The position numbers were made by a program, and so were the translations under genes. The notes under the pieces were generated by a model, which saw only the letters and a list, made by a program, of their open reading frames with translations, made no database searches and had not been told where the DNA came from. A DNA stretch of 64,000 bases, taken from the NCBI GenBank assembly GCA_037903355.1, contig JBAJFE010000029.1, forward strand, positions 496,001 through 560,000, given 5' to 3'. This document shows, piece after piece, positions 1 through 11,779 of this stretch; the first letter of the stretch is position 1, and every line of letters begins with the position of its first letter. The DNA comes from Trichuris trichiura. Its lineage: Eukaryota; Nematoda; Enoplea; Trichinellida; Trichuridae.

Positions 1-1
1 C

Positions 2-295
2 GTAATTCCTGATGCCGCCGAACACAATGATTTTGATTGCTTCGGGAGAGTTGGAATGGCAGTTTCGAAGATAGTGGAGAACTATACGTCCGATCCGGAC
101 TCAGTTTCAATTCTTTTGGTTGGACATGGCGCCTCTATAGCCGGTGTGATCAAGCATTTGACAGGGCAAACGCGCTACGTTGGCTTGTGTACGTTAACAA
201 AGCTGCTGCGCGATTCCACTGCTAGACCTTGGTGGATAGAAATGGTTTCCGATTCCTCACATTTGTCGGACAAGACGAATCTTCGAGCCTATTAG
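2..295 (+). CDS. Histidine phosphatase (UBASH3/PGAM-like), C-terminal part only
   Basis: The reading frame is already open at base 2 and runs to a TAG at 293-295, giving 97 residues of the C-terminal end of a protein whose start lies outside the window. The segment LLVGHGASIAGV carries the second catalytic-histidine signature (GH-G/A-x-x) of the phosphoglycerate-mutase/histidine-phosphatase fold. A short strand and helix follow, ending in DKTNLRAY. Family knowledge: this spacing with a basic/aromatic tail is like the phosphatase domain of UBASH3 (Sts/TULA) proteins, which act on phosphotyrosine signalling proteins. Only the last quarter of the domain is visible, so UBASH3 versus another PGAM-like phosphatase is an inference. 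A poly(A) signal AATAAA lies 374 bases downstream at 669-674. Confidence 0.72.
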   Translation, partial: VIPDAAEHNDFDCFGRVGMAVSKIVENYTSDPDSVSILLVGHGASIAGVIKHLTGQTRYVGLCTLTKLLRDSTARPWWIEMVSDSSHLSDKTNLRAY

Positions 296-668
296 TTTGT
301 ACAATACCCCGTTGGAGTCGAATCAAAACGTTTAAATATGTGACTTTCGCTTTCATCTGTCAGCAGTGCCTGTGTCAGTACTTAAGCTTCAGTTAGGCCA
401 ACAGTTTAACACAATCTGGCGCGCACTTCCATTTAAGTGCCACTGTGCAGCGTTTAAATGTTTTTAAAATAATGGATCACTTTTTTCGTTCGCATGTGTC
501 TCACTTATGCCGGGATTGCGGCTCTGATAATGTTCTTCCAGTTGCGTCTCGATTGCTTGGTCTTGAGCGATTTGCGATTTTAAGAGAATGGGTCACTATG
601 ATAGGGAAACTCTTCTCGATGCAAACCACGGGTGAAGCGTTTTGATTCGAATTCATTTGTACAAATTC

Positions 669-674
669 AATAAA
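669..674 (+). terminator. Poly(A) signal AATAAA for the 5' histidine-phosphatase gene
   Basis: An exact AATAAA hexamer lies on the plus strand downstream of the stop at 295, with no other gene between. The stretch 296-668 is therefore best read as its 3' UTR. Small open frames inside it (for example 445-645) have no recognisable protein features. Use of the signal is inferred. Confidence 0.45.
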
Positions 675-1092
675 CTGAAACTCTTGTTCAATTGTTTCGT
701 TCGCCGTATGTATTTGTTGTGTTGAGTATTTTTAAAATTTAGTGCTGCCATCGAATGTATGCTCTCTTCGTTGTTCCATTTGAACCAGCATCTGTAGTGT
801 TCGAAGCGGACAAATGCCGAACGAGCAGGCATGAACGGAGATAGCAAATGTAAAGGGGATAGCAATTAAACTTGCAGAAGCACTAAAATCATTTTCGTTA
901 TGAAGAGCGCTTTGGGACAACAAACTCCGCTGGAAGTGTCCAGCCTAGCGACTTGAATTTAAAAAAATTTAGACGTTCGCTTTTTGATGCACGAGTGCAT
1001 ACTTGAGGGAAGACGGCGCCAAGCAGTAGTGATAATTAGGTTCTCATATGACCTTACTGTACTTTAAAAGACAGAACTTGAATACCCTTTGA
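675..1092. other. Intergenic, no gene seen
   Basis: About 0.4 kb between the phosphatase 3' end and the EGF-protein start codon. It should hold the promoter of the EGF gene. I see no convincing TATA box, repeat or RNA gene here. Confidence 0.5.
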
Positions 1093-4000
1093 ATGCGACA
1101 TCGTTGTTGCTTGGTTAGTGGCATTCCGATTCCTGCTGCTGTGTCGTGTGTTCCAATGTTATCGCTTGCTGCTTGGTTGGTCATCAATTTGTTTATTCTG
1201 ATAAATGAGGTGTCTGATTTCGAAATTGAACAAAGCGCTTACTGCGTCCCAGATTTCTGTTTCAACGGAGGTACCTGCCATACTCCCGTGGGAAAAAATC
1301 AGCCGTTTTGTCAGTGCTTATCTGGATTCTGGGGAGCAAGGTGTCAGCATAAAGTGGGACATAGACCATGTTCTAGACACGAATGTAAAAATCAGGGAAT
1401 ATGTGATAGCGATGGGTTTACAAGATATAGGTAAGTCCAGTTTTTTGGGTTATTTTAAAACGTAAGAATATAGGAAAAGCTGCCATTGCATTGCTTTGTT
1501 TTAGAGGGCGCAAGTACTTCTACGCCTGCAGATGTGTAGGTAAATTTAGTGGACCCTTTTGTGATCAGAGTAGGGAAATGACAATGTGTAAGTACCAGAA
1601 GAAGTGCGGAAACCGTACACAATTGGTAGTAAGAGAAGGGCAGTGTCAATGTGAATGCAAGCCAGAGTATACAGGAAGAAATTGCGAAATAAAACAGAAA
1701 TGCGCTGACGTGCATTGTCAGCACGGCGGGAAGTGTAACCCCAGTAAGTATTGACAAAATTGTTAAAAATTCCTTGAATAAGGAAGGCAGTGTCGTGCTG
1801 CCAGAAAACTTGCAATAAATTGTCTGTTTTTAAAAAAATATTTATTGGAGTGATAAACGGGGTACTGCGATATTTCATTTGTCTTGAACATGAAAATGTT
1901 TCTTTTATCAAAAGAAGCATGGGTTGTTTTGTTTTTGACGTCCGAGTCAGGGAACCTCTGAGCGCAACGTTTTTATTTTCGTGACTTCACTTTATTCTAC
2001 AACTTGTGGCTTGTCAAATCAAGAAGCATCCGTTTTCTTACGTCGTGATACGTCTGGCAGTTTTCAAAAATGTTATATGAAATAAAAGCTGACTTTCTTG
2101 ACTTTTGAAATGGTCACAGCAACTTTGTTTTTAGTTTTACAAATTGTTACAACAATCTCTGTTTGATGCGAATAATTTAATCCCTTAAACTGTTTTATTT
2201 CAGCCACGGGCCGTTGCAACTGCGACGGAACATTTTATAAAGGATCAAAGTGTGACTTTCTTAATCGAGAAAAATTGACGCAACACAGGGCCGGTCATTA
2301 TTGCTCAAGTGACAGGGGACTCAAATGCGAACACGAAGCTGTTTGTGCGATAGGGAATGTGAGTAAATATGTTGGCTATTAAGTCTGCGCTGTCTTATGA
2401 CAGTTTGAAATACTCTTGGTTTTTATTCAAAATATTAATAGTTTCAATTGCTTTCCATAACCTTCCGCCAACCTTCTGGCAGCGCGTGCGTGTCATGGTC
2501 GTGGAAGCTGTCTGGCCTGGTGAAAAGAAGTTACACATACATCATTAGAACTTCACCAATTCTTTGAAACAGTGTCTAAACGGTTTGAGCCGCTTTAGTC
2601 TGAGTAGGTACCAGTGCTTGAGCGTAAGGTACAATCAGTACAGTCATGTTTTAGTTTCCTCCAGCCGCCTTACTCGAAGGCTTTTTTCTTGGACACAGCG
2701 ACATGCTGCCATACAGCATGAAGACGCTTTGTCTGTTCGATCCCAGTCTCAGCCTTGTTTCTTTCTAGAACTTGAACTAATTTTCTAACCTTCGTATAGT
2801 ATAATTGGAAGTTCCCTGTGAAAGCCTGATCAGGTTGCAGCAAAAATTGAAAGAAATCTTAGTCCCAAAACCTGCTTGAATTATTCACTTCAGTTCAACT
2901 TAGCAAGCAGACATTGTATTGTCATCTTGTGAAGTTCATAATCTGATCAATTTTACCGCATTATGCTGTTGTAATTGCCCTGTTTTGTTATTTGAATACA
3001 ACAACATCCTCTAATACCTCTTTCAGTTATAACTGTTTACCGCAAATTGTGCCTTATTTATACTATGAAGCTTTCTAAAGGAGCGTAGGAATAAGTACAG
3101 AGGTATAATGTGTTTTGGTTCGTTACTATCCTCAGAAATGCTTCGAATCAAAAACTTCGGATTAGGGGACGGCTCGTATGCCGTTTTCCTTTAATGCCAT
3201 TTGAATTAAGTCTGTCTAAACGCTGTGAGAAGACAGAGCTGCAAAGAGCTAATCGTGTTATGCTTATAAATTATAGTAGTTGCTGAAAGTGACAAAAATC
3301 TTCAGTTGCTTTTTTAAAGCCTGCCAGCGCAATTAATTATACGTATCAATGTTGCTGTTAACAGTTCTGTTTAAACATTCTGCAATTTTGGAAGTAAAAA
3401 ATATATTTATTTTATTTGCAGGTGTCAGGCATACCACTTGAGTACTGCAATTGCTCAGAGAGATGGACCGGAAGCAGGGACTGCTCAAAAGAATACAATC
3501 CTTGTGAGCTAACTGCGTTCGAAAACGCATGCGCGAGGAATGATAGTAAATGTCCCAGCGGTACTAGTGTAGCACCTGCACGATGTCAAAATAACGGAAC
3601 ATGTAAGAAGCACATACCTAAGAACGAGCGAGACAAGGGATTTGTGTGCAAGTACATATTCATTAAAAATATAAGACATATTGTAGTATTGCATCTTTAC
3701 AGCTGTTCAAAGGAATACCTCGGTGACTTTTGTGAGATAAGAAATCCATGTGCAAAAAGACTTTCCTGTCCAAGTCGTAGGCATTCGTGTTACGTCATTG
3801 CTTCTACGGATGGCACTGGAGTTCAGAAGCAGTGCCTTTGCAACGGCAGTTATACAGGTGAGGAAGTAAACGGCTACAATTACGAAGGATTCACATCTAA
3901 CGAGCCATTTTGACGTTTGTGAACCAAGCATTGAAAATGAATTGCCTTCTATTGCGCAGAAGTTTCAAGTTCGTCAGTAGCCGTGAAGGGTTAATACCGT

Positions 4001-5446
4001 TGAATATTCTTCTACAAAGCTAGTGAGTGTTTAATAGAAATAGTTTTTTACTGGGCAACAAGAAATGTGAAGGTAATGCGGACTTGGGGGTTCCTCTTGT
4101 CCCATCGTCACACCATTAATTGATGGCACATGGGGCGGTTAACAAAATGATGCGATAATATTGATAAATGTTAAATCCGTTGCGTTTTGCAACAATCGGC
4201 ATAATGAATCATACGCGCCTGGGAAACTGTTTCTGTTAAGCTAAGCGTTCATTTGTTTCGAAGAAGAATACTCAACAAAACTGATATCTTACTGATATTG
4301 GCAAGAGATCGATATCCTGTATCGAATCGCATTCTCACTGAAACAAGACAAGCGTATTTTTAGGCGCTCTTTGCGAACGAAGAGTGAGAAAAAGTGCATT
4401 GGAAAAGATCTGCCGAGAAAACCAATGCAAGAACAATTCTACTTGCATTCCGTGCCTTAAGCTACCCGGTATTTGCAAAACAAAGGAGGAGCATTCACGA
4501 AAATACATGTATCACTTAATTTTTCTTACCAAAAATCGTATCGCACCATTTCAGCTGCGCTTGTGACCCACGTCAGAGTGGCGAATTTTGTCAGCATCAA
4601 TTAAATCCATGCAGGTTCCATACATGCCGAAACAGAGCTAGTTGCGAAAAGGTTAATGATTACATGTACAAGTAGGTGGCGTAGCGAACTTGCATTCATG
4701 TAACTATGATATTATTCTAGGTGTAAATGTCCATCAGGCGTTACTGGTTTGCATTGCCAAATAATTCTGGATATATGCCAGCTCAGGTCTCCTTGTGATG
4801 TTGGTGAATGCGTTTTGGACAAAAGCAATAGATACGGATACTATTGTATTTGCCCACCTGATAAAAGAGGTTGGCAGTGTGAGCTGCCCAATTTCAGTGA
4901 GCAACTTTTAGTCTGCCTTTCAGTAAAAACAGACACTTCAGTAGCAGACAGTATTGCCATGACGACAATGCACTAGGCGAAGAAAATCGCTTATGTCTTT
5001 AAAAAGTCACCTAAATTTATTTCCGTAAAGCAAAACGATGCAAAACAGGTTAACCCAGCGTAAAATTGTTTGCACAGTAAAAAAGCGAGTTTTCATTTGG
5101 GTGTGACTGACCGTATAAGTTTTCATAGTTTGTTTACTCAGGTGAATGTTTGAACCACAAAACGCTAATGCGCTCGGGTAAAGACACCTTTTAGAAGAAG
5201 CGTATTCTTTGATAATCTTTAAACTGGTCGGAAAGGGGCGGGCGTACCGTGACTGCACTCCTTTGAATACTTTTAGGTTTTTTCAACTTGTTCTACTTGA
5301 CGCGCACTAGTTATGTGGCCCTATGGACAGGAATATCTTCTATAATTTTGGCCGCTATACTGCACGTTGTAAACATGAGTTCTAATGTTTCGAAGCCTAA
5401 GAAGCCCAAAAAGGTCAACAAAAGGTTGATATATCATCGTAAATGA
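1093..5446 (+). CDS. Type I membrane protein with about ten EGF-like modules
   Basis: Nine exons: 1093-1430, 1505-1743, 2204-2358, 3422-3651, 3703-3857, 4364-4508, 4555-4671, 4721-4896, 5277-5446. They join in consistent phase to 574 residues. The N terminus has a hydrophobic run (AAWLVINLFILI) that can act as a signal peptide; translation might begin at the second Met, residue 21. About ten six-cysteine EGF modules follow (for example CFNGGTC, CQHGGKC, CQNNGTC, each closed by a C-x-C...G...C pattern). The last exon encodes a single membrane helix (WTGISSIILAAILHVV) and a lysine-rich tail. An alternative last intron (donor near 5428, acceptor at 5475) would give a tail ending at 5538. The architecture suggests a cell-surface adhesion or signalling protein. 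There is no DSL, LNR or laminin domain, so it cannot be called Notch or Delta. No orthologue is recognised. Introns are mostly 46-74 bp, with three longer (about 0.38-1.06 kb). Confidence 0.83.
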
Positions 5447-5726
5447 ACGTAGAGACTGCTATTGTTTATTCGCAGGACTTCTAGAAGAAGAAAGAAATTG
5501 TTCAAGGAAAAAGATGAATTTGAAAACCTTACGTGAAGCCTTTCCCCGTGAGTATTACTAACTTGAAAGGATGTACACTCTTAAGAATAAGGTAAGATGG
5601 ACTTAAGGACTTAGTGAAACGGTTTCATGCAGCATTTTGCTTTAGGCTTTTGGTTTGCATAATTCAAGTAATAAAACAAGTTACCATCTGCCAAAGCTGG
5701 AATATAAAATAAGAATAGTTTCACAG

Positions 5727-5999
5727 GTTTTCAAGAAATGCACGCTGTGGACGGCATTTTTTGACAGACGTGCTAACGCTGTCCGGACATCATCATCTGT
5801 CCATGCAGGGCTATGTGGACATACTGTGACTTGAGGGAGTTTATTTCCTTTTTTAAACTTCCGTCTTAGAACCTCACTCTAAGTCGCAGTTACTCCCAAC
5901 TTAACTTCCTGGGGACACATAACGGCTTTTAGATAGCGATTGTACGCCTGTCAAAAAATGCTATCTACAATGTTGGTGGTTCCCACATTTCTTGAAAAC
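5727..5999. repeat. MITE-like inverted-repeat element
   Basis: The ends are a perfect 14 bp inverted repeat: GTTTTCAAGAAATG at 5727-5740 and its complement at 5986-5999. A second paired block lies inside (GCATTTTTTGACAG at 5754-5767 against the complement near 5948-5961), and weaker pairing continues towards the centre around 5850. The element is about 273 bp and encodes nothing. I could not see a clear target-site duplication. It has the form of a non-autonomous DNA transposon remnant; its superfamily is not identifiable. Confidence 0.6.
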
Positions 6000-8900
6000 A
6001 AACTTACATGCACTGTTACCATTATTAGTTTATGGTGGCTGAATTTAAACTTCAAATATCCAGTCAGAAATGATGCTATTTCTTCCAGTATTTAGAGTTG
6101 ACTTCTCTATTGCACATGTAATTCCAACACGGGTTGTTATTTTACGAAGAGCAGTTTTCACCATCCTGTAGTATTATTATTAGCGAGTACTTCCATTTGA
6201 TAGCTTATTCAGAGCTGATGGTTTCTCGCTAGCAAGTAATGAATAAATGCAATAGTATCAATAAAATTGATACTATTAATGTCACGCATGCATATTGAGC
6301 ATTGACTTATTACTTGACCTAATTAAGGCAGTATGGGTTTAAGTCTTGCAATGTAGTGCATATCGAACATAAGCAACTGATAATGCATTTCTCGCCAGTT
6401 TTTAGTAGCATGAAATACCTTAAAATAAGTGAACTTGAATGTCCTTTGTTGAAAGTCGTAAACGAATATGAAATTTCATGTAAGTCTAATTTGCAAAGGA
6501 AGACCTAATTAAAACGAACTAACGTTGGCGTTGTAGGAGCATGAAAAAATTTCTTCAATGTTTCTCGCAGACAATAGTCTGTTGCCAAATTTTTGCCGTT
6601 CTTGTTAAGATTTTAGTATATTGTCTTGGGGAAATATCAAGATAAAAACGGTAAGGATTAGTTATTAATCCAAGCGAATTTTAATGATAAAGAAAGCTCT
6701 GCTGCAACATCAAATAGCTATCTTCAGTCGAATAATGTTAGCTTTAGCGTATAGCGGCTCCGTGACGGGCGTGGTTCAATTCAGTAGCTATTTTTTCTTG
6801 CACTTACAGCGAAAGCTCTAAACATCAGAGTCTATTTATATTTCAGCTTCCAATTGCGATTGCACTAGCGAAATTGATACGACTACGATAACTAAAATTT
6901 GATAATGATTATTTTTTCAGATCTTAGTATTTTAAACGAATTGAAATTACAAATCATTCACAAAAATTGTTCCAATGTTGAGTTTGAGTTTTACTTATCC
7001 TTACCGGAATAGCTGCATGTTCGAACCTCTATTTTTGGGTTGTGTTCCAGCTTCTAAATGATTAACCGAAGAAGTTAACGACTTAGCTGAGGCACGACGT
7101 GGATGCGCACCTATTATTTCTCCATTTACTTTAACATTTTCAAAGTTGTCTTGATTCATATTGTATTTGTTAAGACGGAAAAGTTTAAAATAAAAAAAGG
7201 AATTGTTTTAGTCAATTCTGATAAAATATCTAAACGCGGCAGCAAGTACACTTGAGCTAATGAAGGTGAGATGCTAAAAAAATAATAATTTGGTATTGTG
7301 CAAGTGAAATCACTGTTTTGAATAACAATCGAGAAAAATCTTGGCATGCTTGTAGAAAAGATGGCTTAACTCACACAGTTGCAAGTGCACATAGTCCTTG
7401 GCATGATTCAGGAAAGCTGAGGATAGGGTCGAGGGCAGATCTACAAATGCCTGGAATACTTATAACTCTTGACTTCACTGCGATCAAGGATCAAGGAGTC
7501 AGGAAATTTGGTGCAGTTGAATACGTAAAAACCAATGCATAAGACTAAAATGCAACAAAGCCTTGCGAGCAAGGCTACTCTAAGAAACCTAAAAACGTCA
7601 ATTATGCAAGTATGTTAGCTTGATGATACAGATAAAAGGATTTAGATATCCTCATGCGGATCATGTGAAACGGGCCTTTAGTCAATTATGTCCGCCACTA
7701 TCATTGACCTTTCGTGATTCTCATGTTTGATTACCTATTCCCAGTACTGATAACGAAGAACTTTTCAGTCATTTATCGTTGTCGTTGTCTAGGTCTTAAC
7801 CGAGTAGTTCGCATTGCTCTGCGAAAGAGAAGTAACGATACAGATATTGTTTAATATATAAAGCAGTTTGAAACGGTGACGGAGTTCAATTCAACTAAGG
7901 ACTTTAAAAGTCTTCGCTAAGGCTTTTAAAGAGTTCAACACTATTTTTATTTTGTGGAACGCCATTAGACTGACTGCCTCTCATTATCGCGGTGCGCTTT
8001 GTGTTAGTCAGTGAATAAGCAACTGCCGCATTGATCATAGATACTTATGAACTTCTACCATCGAAAAGTGGTCGTCACTTTGAATTACATGCATATAAGA
8101 ACTTAAACTATAGGACGGTTTTAATTTTCTGACGCCATCTTGTATCGGAATGTCCACGGGGGCATGGAGTATTTACTGATAAAAGTTCGCCTGAGAAAAT
8201 ATGAATAGATCGACAATATACGTTTCGTAGCTAGTAATCTCTAGCCTCAATCTGGTAAGCCGCAGTTCTGCTTATGTTAGTGGGTCAAAATCACGAAAAA
8301 ATTAATTCTGTAGTGGCGCGATAGCTAAAATATGTCCCTTTCGTCTGACTCTTGCGTCTTGGGCTAGAAGAACCGTGAAGTGGGTAATTAGTGCACACGT
8401 TGTGTAAAAAACGTTTGAAACAATAATTTCCGTACAGGGGCGCTTGTTCTTCTCATTGCTTCATTTGAAGTGCCGTAAAAGAGACTAGTAAAAGGAGCTG
8501 AATGCAGAAGTTCCTGAATTGAAATTCCGCAATAAAATTGATTGCCATTAACTGTCCAAACGGTAAGGCGATCAGAGATAAGATAATAGGCTGCAAGCAT
8601 AGCTACTGCCCGCGAAAGCGTTTGATCAACAGAACAGATTACGCACAATTACCGTCAATGGAAAAAGCGGGTGCAGAAACGATCGGGCTTAACGTCAAAC
8701 AAAAGCGACTTGGCCAGATTGTTATTACAGTGATTTGCAACGTCTTTATTGCTGCCAAGATATTAGTTTAAGGAAACTGAAACATCTTCAAACTGAAAGG
8801 CAGCCTCTTCCAAGCGTGTTAGAAAAATTGCCTAAACGCGATGGATAAGTTCATTGTTTACTATAAGTAGCTAGTTAAGCTAATCTTATTCGACGCCATG

Positions 8901-9588
8901 AAAAAGGTTGGCGCTCAGTTTGTAAGTGGAAAGTGTTTCGAATTACTCAAGAATACTCATTCGTATAGCGGAAGATTTTTTTAAATGTTAGCTAGAAAAC
9001 TTTATAGTTTTTTTGCTCAACTGTCGCAGATTAACTGTATGTTCGGACAGGAACGGAAAATTTTGAAAAATAAGCAAATTTCTAACATGAATGGCCTCGT
9101 ACAATGTATGGCCGCTTTCTGTTACTGCAAGAATTTTCAGCATCAGCGAAATCTTGTTTGCTTGTTATTCACCGCCAGATTATCCGGTATTACTTTTAAA
9201 CGGAACGTCCAACAGGTGACTGAATTCTATCGGTGCACTTGCGCAGTCAAAACATGACAGTTTTCAGCTGCTATCGAGAAAGAAAAGTAGAACAAAAATA
9301 ATGGAAGAGACGGTCCTCAACATTACGTTATTTATATGTAGTAAAAGGGCTAGCTGATGATAAAATCAACCGATTAATTAACGGAAATGAGAGGCCAAAG
9401 TGACATTCCTTCCAGGCCACAATCTTGGCCCCAATATGGCGTCCATGTTGTTTTCAATGCTTCAACAAGCGAAAATACTACAACAGGAGCAGGTTTACTT
9501 CCTCGGTGGGCAAAGTGACAACCTTTTCCAGTTTCCTTGATTTGAAATCTTTTCTTCAAATGCTAGGACCGCAGCATGTCAACTTTCA
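6000..9588. other. Intergenic, no supported gene
   Basis: About 3.6 kb of AT-rich spacer downstream of both flanking genes. Short open frames occur (7318-7542 plus; 8388-8648 minus), but none has a recognisable domain, and none shows paired splice sites extending it. The part next to 9588 is the 3' UTR side of the bestrophin gene. Confidence 0.5.
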
Positions 9589-11712
9589 TTATGCTTCGGA
9601 AAAATCTTTCACATAAAGTAATGGCTCTGTATTGTCACCACTCTTTATCACTTCTGCCTTTATGATATCTTCTTTTGCTGTCGAGTTTTCAGTGAATGTG
9701 CACACTTGTTTCGACGATGATGCTGAAAAAGATCCCTTCCTGTGCTTCTTGCGGGGCAGAAGATGAGCAGCGCGCATCATCGCTACTGTAGGCCAAGACA
9801 ACGTTGACTGCTTTTCCATCAGGGAACTTTGCTCAACGAAGTCCATGTCCTTTGCCTTGAATTTGAGCTCAGTTAAGTGACCAGTAAAAATATTGTCTGG
9901 CTTCTTAAGGGAGCCTCTGGTATACGGAACCAGTGGAACTTTTTGTCCCCAGTATATGTCAGCTTTTGGCTTAGGCAGTTGGTCATTTAAGTCTTCAGCC
10001 AACAGGTACGCTACCTGAATATTTCGGTCCAGCACGTAGTTCAATTCAAAGTCGTCATCATCTGGAAATGTAAAAGTAGTTTTCGTTAGCATATCACATA
10101 ATCTTGCATCAGCGTATAACCAGGTGCTCACCGTCGTACAATAGAGTGAAGTCTGATAGGTCTACCATAACTTTATAGTGTATTTAATACACCTGACCTG
10201 TCGAATATCACAACAGAAGCCATCCTACCTTAATCTTTCTCGGAAAACCTGAATTGATAACCGCGGTCGAGCAAACTTATCCAACACTCTGACTACTACT
10301 ATTAATAGTAAACTAACGAGCTACACCGTCTAACAATCTGACATTCTAAAAATTAATTGATCATCATATGGTATGTCGATAGTATGGGAAAAGATAAAAT
10401 TTCAAAATCCCAACTACAGTTCCTATTAAACGTTCACAGCTTTGAAGCTATAGTAAAGGCGGAGGATTGCGAGGTGATGATTCCCTTGGGCTTATAATTG
10501 CTTATAAAGATAGTTCTGGACATAAGAACACATTTACCATACAACAAATATTCTTATTAATGTAATGGGATAGGTTTTCAGCGCCTGTAGGCGAATGTGT
10601 AATGTGTGAAAGTTGATGCCAGGAAACATTTTTTCGAACATGCAGACAGCTTTTAAAGCGTTCCACGTACATGCCCAATGAGAGATACGAGCTAGCGATC
10701 TATAGACCGTTTCAAAATCGACCAATAAATCGGATCTTTCGCCGCTGACTTGGACACTATTTATTAGGACAAGTGGCACGGTACTAACATTAATAGAATT
10801 ACCTATTGCTGGAGAAAAGTGATTTTCAATAAAGGAGAGGCAGAAAGGTAGGACCTTACCTTCTCCAAAGGGATTCATAAGATCTTCACCCACTTTCAAC
10901 CAGCCAATGTAGAACAAAAATTGTAGAATTGTAAAAACGGGAATGTAAAGGTCAGGTTCGCCCGGGGCGCCAATGGACTGACGGCCGATGAGGCAAATGG
11001 CAAAATATCCATACGTAGCAATTGCAACAACTTGTGTATAAACAAGTGGGACAGTCACCCAGTCATACATCACTAGCATTCCGAAACCGCTTCGGTATTT
11101 GTGTAGTTCTTGCACAAGGTCACGCAGTAGGATAGAATCGATTATTTTGGCGTCATAACACTGGCGTATCAGATTCGTTGCCCATATAAGAGGTAGCCAC
11201 CATTTTCCGTAAGGTGACTCGGTAGATTCGAAAGTAGTAAGCTCTTCAGGCGTCATGAGACCGGACTGAACAAGGTGTTCTATCGTGGGAAAACGTTTCA
11301 GCGTGCGAACGCTTATGCCCCTCCAGCACAAAGCGGAAGCTAAGTTGCACCAACGTGCTATTGTTCTTCTTAGCAGAAGATGATCTGGTCCAGGAATATA
11401 GGCAGTGACAAAGCACATGAAACGATCCGGCCACATTACATAGCTGCATTGTTCCCACCACCGTGATACGACCATTGAAACAAAAAAGCCAAGGAGAAAT
11501 GTAATTGGTATAAGCCCTGTTGCCTTGTCGCAGTATTTGACAAGGGTGTGAAAGCTGCTTTGTTGCTCATCGCTTAAAGCAAACCTGTACACCATGTTAA
11601 TGGAATAATATATGAGCAAAAAAACGAGCAAATCCTTCCATATGGATTTCCAAAGACTGCCTCTCCAATGAAGCAAAAGTTTACCAAAGTTGTCTGAATA
11701 AGAAATTGTCAT
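9589..11712 (-). CDS. Bestrophin, calcium-activated chloride channel
   Basis: Two exons on the minus strand, 10860-11712 and 9589-10061, joined across a 798 bp intron (phase 1), give 441 residues. Bestrophins form pentameric anion channels in cell membranes, gated by calcium. The family marks are all present. RWWEQ and PWPDR-like WPDRFM lie in the N-terminal third. MYDWVTVPLVYTQVV lies in the mid-helix. GWLKVGEDLMNPFGE is followed directly after the splice by DDDDFELNY and IDRN-like VLDRNIQ, the acidic calcium-clasp region. The junction codon GAT is completed across the intron, which confirms the splice. The C-terminal tail (about 110 residues) is short and not conserved. Nematodes have many bestrophin paralogues, so no orthologue is assigned. 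A TATAAA-like promoter lies 57 bp upstream of the ATG. Confidence 0.96.
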
Positions 11713-11768
11713 GATTCACCCACTGCTCAGCAACAGTTGGCACAGCAGATCGTAAACTAAAGCTCAAC

Positions 11769-11776
11769 TTTATATA
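11769..11776 (-). promoter_or_regulatory. TATA box of the bestrophin gene
   Basis: Read on the minus strand the bases are TATATAAA, a canonical TATA box, 57 bp upstream of the bestrophin start codon at 11712. Transcription would then start about 25-30 bp further on, leaving a short 5' UTR. Position and sequence are seen; function is inferred. Confidence 0.5.
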
Positions 11777-11779
11777 CAG

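Noticed and set aside
445..645. 66-codon frame after the histidine-phosphatase stop
   Set aside because: Lies between a coding stop and the AATAAA at 669; no domain; best explained as 3' UTR.
8388..8648. 86-codon minus-strand frame (QTLSRAVAMLAAYYLI...) that looks superficially protein-like
   Set aside because: It lacks an ATG, has stops just upstream, and no exon partners or family match could be seen.
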